Positions 8,483-17,563 of a stretch of 64,000 bases of DNA are shown here, one piece after another. The stretch is taken from the NCBI GenBank assembly GCA_947387575.1, contig CANDOC010000001.1, forward strand, positions 558,001 to 622,000. Reading direction: 5' to 3'. The DNA is from Spongorhabdus nitratireducens (GTDB lineage Bacteria > Pseudomonadota > Gammaproteobacteria > Pseudomonadales > Endozoicomonadaceae). Made by a program: the position numbers and the translations under genes. The notes beneath the pieces were generated by a model. That model worked only from the letters and a program-made list of their open reading frames with translations. It was not told where the DNA came from and searched no databases. The stretch's first letter is position 1. Each line of letters opens with the position of its first letter.

Positions 8483-8791
8483 ATGAAAAAATCTGTTGTA
8501 CTGATGCTGAGCCTGCTGGCTCTTCCGGGGATTTCAATGGCGGCCGGTGATGCAGCGGCAGGCAAGGCCAAGGCGGGTGTATGCGCAGCGTGTCACGGTG
8601 CTAATGGTAAGGCTATTATGCCGGCCTATCCTAATCTGGCTGGCCAGAACCAGGCTTACTTGGAAACGGCCCTGAAAGCTTACAAAAATGGCCAGCGTAC
8701 TGGTGGCATGAGTGCTGTGATGGTGCCTCAGGCCAAGATGCTGACTGACAAGGATATTTCCAACCTGGCGGCTTACTTCTCCGGTCTGTAA
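8483..8791 (+). CDS. Periplasmic c-type cytochrome (c553/c5-like)
   Basis: 102 residues from the ATG at 8483, chosen because it gives a typical signal peptide ([20 protein letters not shown]) with cleavage before AGDAAAG. Haem is bound by CAACH; the distal ligand is probably Met in the [14 protein letters not shown] segment. The C-terminus [12 protein letters not shown] is typical of class I cytochromes. It likely carries electrons between the bc1 complex and an oxidase in the periplasm. A longer in-frame start at 8426 would bury the signal peptide. Confidence 0.9.
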   Translation: MKKSVVLMLSLLALPGISMAAGDAAAGKAKAGVCAACHGANGKAIMPAYPNLAGQNQAYLETALKAYKNGQRTGGMSAVMVPQAKMLTDKDISNLAAYFSGL

Positions 8792-8803
8792 GATCCTGCC
8801 CCC

Positions 8804-8830
8804 GGATACCGGAGCAACGTTCCGGTATCC
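8804..8830 (+). terminator. Hairpin after cytochrome gene
   Basis: Inverted repeat ggataccgga / tccggtatcc starting 12 bases after the cytochrome stop. A T-run (ATTTTTG) occurs only about 10 bases after the stem, so the terminator call is moderate. Confidence 0.55.
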
Positions 8831-8965
8831 CGACAGTTCCATTTTTGCCCCGCCAACCTGTCGACTGTAAAAAATTACACATATACTATGCATAGCTATC
8901 GATATACCTGTCGATGCTAAATCATATTCCCTTTACCTGTATTCCATCCATTCGAGTTTAAACAC

Positions 8966-9562
8966 ATGGCCGGCCGACCACGTAAAAGACCCGAAACCGT
9001 TACCGATAAAAGCACCCGTGAAACCATACTGGATATTGCTGAACGGCTCTGTGCCGAGCAGGGTCCTGAAGCGGTGAAACTGCGGCAGATTGCGCGGGAT
9101 GTTGGTATAGAAGCGCCGTCCATGTTCAGTCACTTCAAGAACCGTGACGCCATTATGACCACCCTGTTCGAATCAGGGATGAAAGACCTGCGTCACAGCT
9201 ACAGTCAGCTTTCCGGGAATGATCCGCGCCAGCAGATGCGCGAGCTGATTGAACTGCATACCGGGGTTTTCAGAAACCGTCCGGCCATTATGCGGTTGTT
9301 GCTGCTGGATCTGGCCAAACCTGGCGGTGAAACGGCCATAGACAACAATATGGCGTTGGTACGGGAAATCAATCAGCTGGAGCAGCAGATTCTGGATGAA
9401 GGCGTGCGTCAGAAGGTGTTTCGTCAGGTTGAGGCGCAAACGGCCATTCTGATGCGTATTACCATGCTGGCTTCATTGCTGGCTGCTGCTGATCTGGTGA
9501 CTATTGAGACCGACCCGGCAGCATCGGTCAGTGACAATATGCTGCGTTATCTGGCAGCCTGA
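8966..9562 (+). CDS. TetR-family transcriptional regulator
   Basis: 198 residues. The N-terminal DNA-binding domain is clear: ETILDIAERLCAEQGPEAVKLRQIARDVGIEAPSMFSHFKNRDAIM (about residues 15-60), ending in the FxHFxNRD motif. The C-terminal ligand domain is helical and unassigned. The L,D-transpeptidase gene starts only one base after its stop, so the two are likely one transcript; the effector and operator are unknown. Confidence 0.9.
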   Translation: MAGRPRKRPETVTDKSTRETILDIAERLCAEQGPEAVKLRQIARDVGIEAPSMFSHFKNRDAIMTTLFESGMKDLRHSYSQLSGNDPRQQMRELIELHTGVFRNRPAIMRLLLLDLAKPGGETAIDNNMALVREINQLEQQILDEGVRQKVFRQVEAQTAILMRITMLASLLAAADLVTIETDPAASVSDNMLRYLAA

Positions 9563-9563
9563 G

Positions 9564-10067
9564 ATGTTTCAGCCGATGCAGATCAAAGCCTTTCCGATAC
9601 TGGTCATACTGACAGCATTTTTACTGCCGGATATCGCCTTGGCTACCGTTGACCAGGTTCGGGTCGACAAGTCAGAACGAAAAATGTATCTGGTGCAGCA
9701 GGGGGAAACGGTTAAAAGTTATGATATTGCCCTCGGTGCCAGTCCTCGGGGACACAAGCAGCAGGAAGGTGACGAGCGTACTCCGGAAGGGATTTATACC
9801 CTCGACTACAAAAAGGAAGATTCCTCCTTTTACCGTTCAATGCATATCAGCTATCCCAATAGCCGTGACAAGGCCCGTGCTAAAAGCAAAGGCGTGAGCC
9901 CCGGTGGATTTATCATGGTGCATGGTCAGCGAAACGGTCTGGGCGCACTGGATTTTATCTTTCAGCGGTTTGACTGGACTGATGGCTGTATCGCCCTGAC
10001 CAATGATGAAATGGATGAGTTTATGCAGCTGGTTCAGGTGGGCACGCCGATTCTGATTGAGTGGTAG
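9564..10067 (+). CDS. L,D-transpeptidase (YkuD family), periplasmic
   Basis: 167 residues from the ATG at 9564, or 163 from 9576. The signal peptide region (AFPILVILTAFLLPDIALA) is followed by a YkuD domain. The catalytic motif is visible: HG in MVHGQRNG and DWTDGCIALTNDEMDE, where the Cys is the nucleophile and the usual S-x-G-C is T-D-G-C. The family forms 3-3 cross-links in peptidoglycan or attaches lipoproteins to it. The short length, with no LysM domain, resembles the DpaA/ErfK minority type. Overlap with the end of the TetR gene in the longer frame is why the later start is preferred. Confidence 0.85.
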   Translation: MFQPMQIKAFPILVILTAFLLPDIALATVDQVRVDKSERKMYLVQQGETVKSYDIALGASPRGHKQQEGDERTPEGIYTLDYKKEDSSFYRSMHISYPNSRDKARAKSKGVSPGGFIMVHGQRNGLGALDFIFQRFDWTDGCIALTNDEMDEFMQLVQVGTPILIEW

Positions 10068-10130
10068 TTGGTATGCTGCAACCGTTTAGCCAGCTGCAGC
10101 ACATTCTTTCCAATGCCTTGCCCGAACACC

Positions 10131-12437
10131 TCAGCTTTTCATGATGATTCCCGTTTCCTCTGAGCTCCGGGAAAGCGTTACCGGAATCGCCTTGGATGTC
10201 GGGGTAAAACTCTGATCACCAAAGCTTTCCAACGGCACCAGCGGGTTGGTTTCCGGGAAATAGGCCGCCAGATTACCGGCCGGAATTTCATATTCTACCA
10301 GCGTAAAACCTTCGACCCGGCGACTGATACTATCGGTCCAGACTGATTCCAGATCGACACTGTCTCCGGCCTTCATTTCCAGTCGCTCAATATCCGCAGC
10401 ACAGATAAACAGCACTTTGCGCTGGCCATAGATGCCGCGATAGCGGTCATCCAGACCATAAACCGTAGTATTGAACTGATCATGGGAGCGCAAGGTTTGC
10501 AGTACAAACAGGGGTGAGGAAACCTGCTGCTCAAGCTCGACAGGAATAATACTTTCAGGCAGATCGTGAGCAATAAAACGTGCCTTGTTGCTCTCTGTAT
10601 TCCACGCCCTGTCACGGGCGCTGTTTCCCAGATAGAAGCCGCCGGGGTACTGCAATTCGTGGTTGAAATTATCAAACCCGGGAATAGTCATTTCAATCAG
10701 GTTTCGAATCCCATCGTAGTCTGCAATCAAGCTATCCCAGTCTACCGGCTGCCTGGCAAGCGTGGCTTTGGCCATACCGGCAACAATGGCAGGTTCTGAC
10801 AACAGCTGATCGGAAACCGGATCAAGATGACCGCTGGAAGCATGAACCATGCTGAAGGAGTCTTCTACGGTGATTTTCTGCGGAGCACCCTGCTGCAAAT
10901 CTTTCTCGGTACGTCCGAGGCAAGGAAGAATCAACGCTTCCCTGCCGGTGACCAGATGACTTCGGTTCAGCTTGGTTGCAACATGTACGGTCAAACGACA
11001 CTGACTTAAAGCCTGTTCAGTACGAACACTGTCCGGCGTAGCCGCGGCAAAGTTGCCCCCCATACCGATAAAGACCTTGCTTTCACCTGCCAGCATAGCC
11101 TGTATGGCTTCCACCGTATTGTGACCGTGATTACGCGGACTGTTGATGCCGAACTGGCGGTCAATACTGGCCAGAAACGTTTCTGCCGGTCTTTCATTAA
11201 TGCCCATGGTGCGATCACCCTGCACATTACTATGCCCCCTGACGGGACAGGCACCGGCACCCGGCTTGCCAATATTGCCCCGCAGCAGTAGCAGGCTGGT
11301 GATTTCCTGAATGGTGGCAACTGAATGCCGGTGCTGGGTAAGACCCATTGCCCAGGTGCAGATTACCCGGTTTGATTTCAGATAAATCCGGGCAGCATGC
11401 TCAATCTGCTTCCGGCTGAGTCCGGACTGATCAGTGATCTGCTGCCATGATGTGCTATCAACAGCTGCAAGATAGTCATCAATGCCTTCACAATGCTGCG
11501 CGATAAAAGCATGATCGAAAACAGCTTTAGTCTCTCTTTCTACTTCAAGCATTACTTTGACCATTCCTCGAACGGCAGCCATATCACCGCCAAGCTTTGG
11601 GGTCAGATACAGCCCGGTAATCGGCGTACCGCCATGACTCAGCATCTCTGCCGGGTTCTGGGGGTTGGTAAACCGTTCCAGTCCGCGTTCCTTCAGCGGG
11701 TTAAAGGTGACAATAGAGGCACCACGTTTTGATGCCTTGGAAAGCACATCCAGCATTCTGGGGTGATTGGTCCCTGGATTCTGGCCAAAAATAAAGATGG
11801 CATCGGCCTGCTCGAAATCATCCAGTGTCACCGTGCCCTTGCCGACGCCCAGTGTCTGTTTCATGGCCACACCACTGGCCTCGTGGCACATATTGGAGCA
11901 GTCGGGAAAGTTATTGGTGCCAAAGCTGCGGACAAACAGCTGGTACAGAAAAGCGGCTTCATTACTGGTGCGACCGGAGGTATAGAATTCTGCCTGATGG
12001 GGATGGTCCAGCTGGTTAAGGGTGCTGCCAATCAGTTCGAATGCGGTATCCCAGTCAACCGGATCATATTTGTCGGTTTCCCGGTTATAGCGCATGGGGT
12101 GGGTTAAACGACCCTGGTACTCCAGAAAGTAATCATCCTGTTGTTTCAGCCAGCTGACACTGTGGCGGGAGAAAAACTCGGGATCAACTTTCTTGGAAGT
12201 GGCTTCCCAGTTAACCGCCTTGGCACCGTTCTCACAGAACTTGAACGCTTTCTTTTCATGATCTTCACCCCAGGCGCAGCCGGGACAGTCAAAACCCTGA
12301 TCTTGGTTAGTATCCAGCAGGGTCTTGATATTCTTCACTGCCTGTTTGCTTTTCAGCAGATGTTTGCCACTACTGGCCAGTGCGCCCCAGCCACCTGCAG
12401 GATGCGTGTAGGGTTTGACTTTTTTGGTCTCAGTCAT
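10131..12437 (-). CDS. FdhF/YdeP-type molybdopterin oxidoreductase (putative formate dehydrogenase)
   Basis: 768 residues. It belongs to the YdeP/CbbBc branch of the DMSO-reductase family: a CPGCAWGE motif at Cys51/Cys54, a Cys in SNMCHEASG at about residue 184 aligning with the Cys/Sec molybdenum ligand of FdhF, and a C-terminal molydopterin dinucleotide-binding domain (LRSHDQFNTTVYG, about residues 665-680). In the family, electrons come from formate or an unknown donor. It overlaps the fdhD gene by 8 bases, so the two are one operon. Its divergence from the trigonelline-type operon across a shared operator suggests disposal of the formate released there; that link is inference. Confidence 0.85.
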   Translation of the reverse strand: MTETKKVKPYTHPAGGWGALASSGKHLLKSKQAVKNIKTLLDTNQDQGFDCPGCAWGEDHEKKAFKFCENGAKAVNWEATSKKVDPEFFSRHSVSWLKQQDDYFLEYQGRLTHPMRYNRETDKYDPVDWDTAFELIGSTLNQLDHPHQAEFYTSGRTSNEAAFLYQLFVRSFGTNNFPDCSNMCHEASGVAMKQTLGVGKGTVTLDDFEQADAIFIFGQNPGTNHPRMLDVLSKASKRGASIVTFNPLKERGLERFTNPQNPAEMLSHGGTPITGLYLTPKLGGDMAAVRGMVKVMLEVERETKAVFDHAFIAQHCEGIDDYLAAVDSTSWQQITDQSGLSRKQIEHAARIYLKSNRVICTWAMGLTQHRHSVATIQEITSLLLLRGNIGKPGAGACPVRGHSNVQGDRTMGINERPAETFLASIDRQFGINSPRNHGHNTVEAIQAMLAGESKVFIGMGGNFAAATPDSVRTEQALSQCRLTVHVATKLNRSHLVTGREALILPCLGRTEKDLQQGAPQKITVEDSFSMVHASSGHLDPVSDQLLSEPAIVAGMAKATLARQPVDWDSLIADYDGIRNLIEMTIPGFDNFNHELQYPGGFYLGNSARDRAWNTESNKARFIAHDLPESIIPVELEQQVSSPLFVLQTLRSHDQFNTTVYGLDDRYRGIYGQRKVLFICAADIERLEMKAGDSVDLESVWTDSISRRVEGFTLVEYEIPAGNLAAYFPETNPLVPLESFGDQSFTPTSKAIPVTLSRSSEETGIIMKS

Positions 12438-13242
12438 TGTCGGTTCCGTCAGAATAAATACAGGGCGCGTTATTGCGGGGCAATTGAATCAGGTTAAGTC
12501 GGTACTGGCGGGCAGTCATTATGGCCAGCCGGGTTGGTGAGGAAAACGTTGCCAGTGTGCCAACACCGGTGCGGACTGCCTTTTGCACCAGTTCGATACT
12601 GCAGCGACTGGTCAGTACGACACAATGCTCAGCAAGGTTCAGATTTTGTCTGATGGCCGCACCAAGCAGTTTATCCATGGCATTATGACGACCGATATCT
12701 TCCCGGCTGAGCACAATATGACCTTGCCGGTTCAGCAGAAAGGCACCATGCATACCACCGGTTTCGCCTGCCTGATGCTGCAGGGATCTGACCCGGTTAC
12801 GAATATCATTGAATATTTCTGCCGACGGTAGTGATTGCGATGTCAGCGGCTTCAGCAGTGGCAGCGCCGTTTTAAGTGACTCCTGACCACAAAGCCCACA
12901 ACCACTGCGGCCCTGCAGCAGGCGTCGATGCTGCTTGATTCGGTGAAAGTCGCGGGCACTGATTTCCAGCTGCAGCACAATGCCCTGCTCCGCCTGTTCA
13001 ATGCTGATACCCCGAATACTGTTGTAGCAGCTGACCAGCCCTTCCGATAGTGAAAAGCCAGTCGCAAAATCTTCCAGCTGATCCGGTGAAGCCATCATTA
13101 CCAGATGGCTCAGTCCATTAAACGTCAGGGATATGGCAATCTCCGCTGGCTGAGTTTCCAGGTCTTCAGTTGCGATCGTATATCCCCGGTTTTCCGCACC
13201 TCTGCTCGGCGTCGTATAAGTTGTCGTTGTTATTGTGGTCAT
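12430..13242 (-). CDS. fdhD: FdhD, sulphur carrier for formate dehydrogenase
   Basis: 270 residues. The FdhD signature is present: SGCGLCG with the CxxC pair at Cys115 and Cys118, plus GGMHGAF and REDIGRHNAMDKLLG segments. FdhD takes sulphur from IscS on its CxxC cysteines and passes it to the bis-MGD cofactor of formate dehydrogenases, making them active. This supports the neighbouring oxidoreductase being a formate dehydrogenase. It is the first gene of the minus-strand pair and starts 42 bases from the operator palindrome. The N-terminus is Thr-rich and may begin at a later Met, though none is close. Confidence 0.92.
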   Translation of the reverse strand: MTTITTTTYTTPSRGAENRGYTIATEDLETQPAEIAISLTFNGLSHLVMMASPDQLEDFATGFSLSEGLVSCYNSIRGISIEQAEQGIVLQLEISARDFHRIKQHRRLLQGRSGCGLCGQESLKTALPLLKPLTSQSLPSAEIFNDIRNRVRSLQHQAGETGGMHGAFLLNRQGHIVLSREDIGRHNAMDKLLGAAIRQNLNLAEHCVVLTSRCSIELVQKAVRTGVGTLATFSSPTRLAIMTARQYRLNLIQLPRNNAPCIYSDGTDND

Positions 13243-13283
13243 CGCCTATTCAGTACTGCTTATAACAAGGTGTTGACTTTTCG

Positions 13284-13303
13284 TATTATGGTATACCATC
13301 ATA
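13284..13303. promoter_or_regulatory. GntR-type operator 1 (fdhD / monooxygenase gap)
   Basis: A near-perfect 20-bp palindrome with core ATGGTATACCAT at 13288-13299. The FCD-type GntR consensus is TnGTnnnACnA, which TGGTATACCA matches. A TTGACT hexamer (possible -35) lies at 13273-13278, so binding here would block a plus-strand promoter and could also control fdhD on the other side. Two other copies occur at 22803 and 23201. Confidence 0.8.
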
Positions 13304-13438
13304 CACGCCATAGAAACACCGAATAAAAAACAAACAATCCGGCTTTGATAAAGACCAACTCTGACAAAAAGGCATGTGACGTATAGAGCCTGAATAAATA
13401 CAAGTCACTGTCTCTATAAGAATAAGAGGATGCAAATA

Positions 13439-14476
13439 ATGAAGTTTTCCCTGTTTCTGCAGATGGAGCGCTATGATGCTGACAAACCCCACCACGAATT
13501 GCTGGCTGAACTGGTAGAGCTGGTACAGATCGCCGAAGCTGGCGGGTTTGAAACAGTCTGGATTGGTGAGCACCATGCGATGGAATTCACCATCGGCCCC
13601 AATCCCCTGTCCTTCCTCTCTTATCTGGCGCCACTGACCAAAAACATTCGGCTGGGGGCCGGCACCTTTATCGCGCCGTTCTGGCATCCCGTCAAACTGG
13701 CAAGTGAAGCAGCCATGGTTGATGTGATGTCAGGCGGACGCCTCGAATTCGGTATTGCCCGTGGCGCTTACCAGTATGAATTCGACCGCATGCTGGGTGG
13801 CAAGCCGGCAGCTGAAGGCGGCAAATACCTGCGGGAAATGGTGCCGGCACTGAAGCAGCTGTGGCAGGGTAACTACGCTCACGAAGGTGAGTGCTGGAAC
13901 TTCCCTGTTTCTACTGCAGTGCCCAAACCACAACAGCAGGACGGACTGCCAATGTGGGTTGCTGCCCGTGATCCGGACTCCCATAACTTTGCGGTCAAGA
14001 ACGGCTGTAACGTGATGGTAACCCCGCTGTTCAAGGGTGACCACGAAGTCGGCGATCTGATGGACAAGTTTGAAACCGCCTGCGCCAATAATCCGGAAGT
14101 ACCCCGTCCGAAGATTATGTGCCTGCGTCATACCTTTGTTCACGAAGAAGAAGGTGGCTGGAAAGTCGGCGTTGATGGCATCCGTCGCTGGTACTCCTAC
14201 TTCCAGGGCTGGGCCCGCAATAACCAGACCCCGGAAAACGGTTTCTGCAAGCCGATCTCCGAGGAAGAGCTGAACGAGATGGAAGGCTTTGATCCGGAAA
14301 CCCTACGCAAGAATGTTGTTGTCGGTACGCCGGATGAAGTGGTTGAGCGCCTGAAGTACTACCAGAACCTGGGACTGGATGAGTACAGTTTCTGGAGTGA
14401 CAACAGCCTCAGTCACGAAGAGAAGAAAAAGTCACTGCAGCTGTTTATCGACAAGGTCGTACCTGCATTTCAGTAA
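13439..14476 (+). CDS. tgnB: Luciferase-like FMN-dependent monooxygenase, likely trigonelline oxygenase component
   Basis: 345 residues from the ATG at 13439; the earlier ATG at 13430 is rejected because AAGAGGA (13424-13430) would touch it, while it sits 8 bases from 13439. The bacterial luciferase fold is clear: MKFSLFLQMERYD, then GGFETVWIGEHH (about residues 32-43), IRLGAGTFIAPFWHPVKLA (about 70-88) and VVGTPDEVVERLKYYQNLGLDEY near the end. Such enzymes use reduced flavin supplied by a separate reductase. With the reductase, hydrolase and two dehydrogenases downstream, it fits TgnB, which cleaves the pyridinium C5-C6 bond of trigonelline. An analogue such as homarine cannot be excluded. 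Confidence 0.72.
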   Translation: MKFSLFLQMERYDADKPHHELLAELVELVQIAEAGGFETVWIGEHHAMEFTIGPNPLSFLSYLAPLTKNIRLGAGTFIAPFWHPVKLASEAAMVDVMSGGRLEFGIARGAYQYEFDRMLGGKPAAEGGKYLREMVPALKQLWQGNYAHEGECWNFPVSTAVPKPQQQDGLPMWVAARDPDSHNFAVKNGCNVMVTPLFKGDHEVGDLMDKFETACANNPEVPRPKIMCLRHTFVHEEEGGWKVGVDGIRRWYSYFQGWARNNQTPENGFCKPISEEELNEMEGFDPETLRKNVVVGTPDEVVERLKYYQNLGLDEYSFWSDNSLSHEEKKKSLQLFIDKVVPAFQ

Positions 14477-14631
14477 TGGCTTGAGCTGTTACTGGTAACC
14501 AAACCTGCCTCTCCTGCTGTTTATCGCTGTCAGTTACAACCTTAGGGCTGGCTGACAGTGGGCAACAGCCGGAACATTTATTCTGTTTACCGGCGTTTTT
14601 CTATACGCCGCGCTGTATCAAGGATCCGTTT

Positions 14632-15231
14632 GTGAGCTTCCAGATTCGTAAAATCGTTACCACTATTGAAGAAACCCGTATTGAAGGTGGCAAGGCGGCT
14701 GACAAGCCGGTGACCATGGTGGGTGTTGCCGCCATTATCAAAAACCCGTGGCATGGTCGTGGCTTTGTTGAAGACCTGAGCCCGGAAATCAAGGCGGACT
14801 GCTCTGAACTGGGCGCGCTGATTGTGGAATATGTCGGCAAGCACATCGGCGGTTTCGATCAGATTGAAGCCTATGGCAAGGCCGCAGTAGTTGGCGCTGA
14901 AGGCGAGATTGAGCATGCGTCAGGTGTCATCCATACCCTGCGCTTCGGTAACCACTTCCGTAATGCTGTTGATGCCAAAAGCTATCTGGCCTTTACCAAC
15001 AAGCGTGGCGGACCGGGCACGTCTATCCAGATTCCGATGATGCACAAGGACGACGAAGGTTTCCGTTCCCACTACATCACCCTGGAAATGTCGGTTGAAG
15101 ATGCCCCGGCTGCTGATGAAATCGTGATCTGTCTGGGTGCCTCTGACGGTGGCCGTATTCATCCGCGGATCGGCAACCGCTATGAAGATCTGAAAGCACT
15201 GGCTGAAGAAGCCGAACAGGCAGCAGGCTGA
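14632..15231 (+). CDS. AA_synth-family (DUF1185) protein in catabolic operon
   Basis: 199 residues with a GTG start (AAGGA 7 bases upstream). The sequence matches the amino acid synthesis protein family PF06684: KIVTTIEETRIEGGKAADKP at the N-terminus, HGRGFVEDLSP, IEAYGKAAVVGAEGEIEHASGVIHTLRFGNHFR (about residues 82-114) and a C-terminal ASDGGRIHPRIGNRYED. Crystal structures exist for the family but no reaction is settled to my knowledge. The published trigonelline pathway mentions a conserved hypothetical protein that assists the last step; this may be its counterpart, but I cannot confirm that. It lies 155 bases after the monooxygenase and 14 bases before the hydrolase. Confidence 0.8.
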   Translation: MSFQIRKIVTTIEETRIEGGKAADKPVTMVGVAAIIKNPWHGRGFVEDLSPEIKADCSELGALIVEYVGKHIGGFDQIEAYGKAAVVGAEGEIEHASGVIHTLRFGNHFRNAVDAKSYLAFTNKRGGPGTSIQIPMMHKDDEGFRSHYITLEMSVEDAPAADEIVICLGASDGGRIHPRIGNRYEDLKALAEEAEQAAG

Positions 15232-15245
15232 AGGACGCTGCCATT

Positions 15246-16073
15246 ATGAACTGCATGAATCCTGATAATAACAAGACCCCGGCTGGTACCAGCTACTCGA
15301 TTCATGGTCAGGGTATGCCGGTTGTACTGATCCACGGTGTGGGACTGAACAAGTCCATGTGGGGCGGACAGCTGGCAGGACTGGCTGATCATTTTCAACT
15401 GATCAGCTATGACATGCTGGGACATGGTCACAGTCATCAGCCGGCGGATGGTGCCGGGCTGCAGGACTATGCTGATCAGTTGCGGGAACTGCTGGATCAT
15501 CTGCAGATTCCCCAGGCAACCGTGATCGGCTTTTCCATGGGTGGTCTGGTGGCCCGGGCATTTGCCCTGGCCCATCCCGGCTACCTCTCCGGACTGGTGA
15601 TTATGAACAGTGTGTTTGGTCGTACCGATGAGCAGCGCCGTGGAGTACAGGCGCGAACCCGTGAAGTAGCGGAGAAAGGCCCTGCAGCCAATGTGGATGC
15701 AGCGCTGGAGCGCTGGTTCAGCCGTGAGTATAGAGCGGCCAGCCCGGCCCAGATTGAACTGATTCGCCAGACGCTGGGACAAAACAGTCATCAGGGTTAT
15801 CTCAAAACCTATGACCTGTTTGCCTCGCAGGATAATTATATGGCGGACCAGCTGCACCAGATCCGCACCCCGACACTGGTCATAACCGGCGAACTGGATT
15901 CCGGTTCAACCCCGCATATGGCCCAGAGTATGGCCAAGGCCATCCCGGGTGCGTTCTGTGAAGTGCTGCCGGAACAGCGTCATATGATGCCGATGGAATC
16001 GCCCCGCGAGGTGAATCATCATCTGCGAACATTCCTTAGTAACCTTTCAGCTACAAGGGAGTCTCTGGTATGA
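15246..16073 (+). CDS. tgnD: Alpha/beta hydrolase, likely N-methylformamidomethylene-succinate hydrolase
   Basis: 275 residues, alpha/beta hydrolase fold. Seen: oxyanion-hole segment VVLIHGVGLNKSMW, nucleophile elbow GFSMGG with Ser97, an acid in ITGELDSGS, and a late His in LPEQRHMMPME. In the trigonelline pathway TgnD splits the methylformamido-methylene succinate intermediate into CO2, methylamine, formate and succinate semialdehyde. That role is assigned here by operon context and fold. The stop overlaps the next ATG by 4 bases (ATGA), indicating translational coupling to the aldehyde dehydrogenase. Confidence 0.72.
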   Translation: MNCMNPDNNKTPAGTSYSIHGQGMPVVLIHGVGLNKSMWGGQLAGLADHFQLISYDMLGHGHSHQPADGAGLQDYADQLRELLDHLQIPQATVIGFSMGGLVARAFALAHPGYLSGLVIMNSVFGRTDEQRRGVQARTREVAEKGPAANVDAALERWFSREYRAASPAQIELIRQTLGQNSHQGYLKTYDLFASQDNYMADQLHQIRTPTLVITGELDSGSTPHMAQSMAKAIPGAFCEVLPEQRHMMPMESPREVNHHLRTFLSNLSATRESLV

Positions 16074-17554
16074 GCTTACAGACTTTCCGGATGTATATTG
16101 ACGGCGCCTGGTGTGATGCTGAATCCGGCCAGACCTATGACAGTCTTGACCCGGCCGATGGCAAACCGTGGGCGGCTTTTCCGGATGCCGGTGAAGCTGA
16201 TGTCGATCGTGCAGTAACAGCTGCTGACACCGCCTTTCATTCATCCGAATGGCGCAGCCTGACCGCTACTGCCCGTGGCAAGCTGCTGCGCAAACTGGGT
16301 GATCTGATTGCCGAAAACACCGAGTCGCTGGCACGGCTGGAAAGCAAGGATAACGGCAAACTGATTCGGGAGACCCGGGGTCAGGTAAGTTACCTGCCGG
16401 AGTTCTTCTATTACACTGCCGGCCTGGCCGACAAGATTGAAGGGGAAACCCTGCCGCTGGATAAGCCGGATATGATGGCTTATACCATTCGCGAACCGCT
16501 GGGTGTAGTGGCGGCGATTATTCCCTGGAACAGCCCGCTCTATCTGACAGCGATCAAGCTGGCTCCGGCCCTGGCAGCGGGCAATACCATTGTCCTCAAA
16601 CCATCCGAACATGCGTCCGCCACCCTGATCGAACTGGTGCGACTGGCAGAACAGGCCGGTATTCCCAAAGGGGTGATTAATATTGTCACCGGACTGGGTG
16701 CCGGCGCCGGTGCAGCCCTGACCCGTCATCCACTGGTACGCAAGATTGCCTTTACCGGCGGCGCTGAAACTGCACGACATGTGGTGCGTAGTTCAGCGGA
16801 TAACTTTGCCCGGCTGTCGCTGGAACTGGGCGGCAAGTCACCGCAAATCATCTTCCCTGACGCTGACCTCGACAGTGCCTTGAATGGCGTTGTAGCCGGT
16901 ATCTTTGCTGCATCCGGCCAGAGCTGTGTGGCCGGTTCAAGAATACTGGTACACGCATCAGTTTATGCCGAGTTTGTTGACCGGCTCGTTGCCCGCGCGA
17001 CCCAGATCAAGATTGGTCACCCGGGCGAAGACAGCAGTGAAATGGGGCCGATGGCTACCGAACAACAGCTGGCTGTGGTCGAACGCTTTGTTGAAAAAGC
17101 CAAAGCTGCCGGCGCCAAACTGAGACTGGGCGGCAAGCGGCCGGCTTCGATGCACGGTCAGGGCTGGTATTACGAACCGACCATTTTTGAATGCGAGAGC
17201 ATTGCAGATGAACTGATGCAGGAAGAAGTATTCGGCCCGGTTGCGGCCCTGATTCCCTTTACCGATGAAGACCAGGCGCTGGCCATGGCCAATGACTCGC
17301 AATATGGTCTGGCGGCCGGTATCTGGACCAGGGATATCGCCAGAGCCCACCGCCTGGCCCGCAGTGTCCATTCCGGCATTATCTGGGTCAACACCTACCG
17401 TGCAGTATCCGCCATGGCTTCAATCGGCGGCTTTAAAAACAGTGGCTACGGCCGTGAATCCGGCATTGATTCAGTGCTGGAATATACCGAACGGAAAACG
17501 GTCTGGATCAACCTCTCCAGCGAACCCATGGCCGACCCTTTCGTGATGCGATGA
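16070..17554 (+). CDS. tgnC: Aldehyde dehydrogenase, likely MFMB dehydrogenase
   Basis: 494 residues, full-length ALDH. NAD-binding and catalytic motifs: IIPWNSPLYLTAIKLAPALAAGNTIVLKPSE (about residues 148-178), FTGG at 229-232, LELGGKSP with the general-base Glu near 254, and GQSC with nucleophile Cys286. In the trigonelline pathway TgnC oxidises the hydroxybutyrolactone product of ring cleavage (MFMB) to the succinate derivative. This enzyme is in the same transcript as the monooxygenase and overlaps the hydrolase gene. The operon holds two ALDHs; this one is assigned as TgnC because the other is more like GabD. Confidence 0.75.
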   Translation: MSLQTFRMYIDGAWCDAESGQTYDSLDPADGKPWAAFPDAGEADVDRAVTAADTAFHSSEWRSLTATARGKLLRKLGDLIAENTESLARLESKDNGKLIRETRGQVSYLPEFFYYTAGLADKIEGETLPLDKPDMMAYTIREPLGVVAAIIPWNSPLYLTAIKLAPALAAGNTIVLKPSEHASATLIELVRLAEQAGIPKGVINIVTGLGAGAGAALTRHPLVRKIAFTGGAETARHVVRSSADNFARLSLELGGKSPQIIFPDADLDSALNGVVAGIFAASGQSCVAGSRILVHASVYAEFVDRLVARATQIKIGHPGEDSSEMGPMATEQQLAVVERFVEKAKAAGAKLRLGGKRPASMHGQGWYYEPTIFECESIADELMQEEVFGPVAALIPFTDEDQALAMANDSQYGLAAGIWTRDIARAHRLARSVHSGIIWVNTYRAVSAMASIGGFKNSGYGRESGIDSVLEYTERKTVWINLSSEPMADPFVMR

Positions 17555-17563
17555 GAAATAATA

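Noticed and set aside
13430-13438. Earlier ATG of the luciferase-like oxygenase
   Set aside because: AAGAGGA directly abuts this ATG, leaving no spacing; the ATG at 13439 has an 8-base spacing and begins with the family-typical MKFSLFL sequence.
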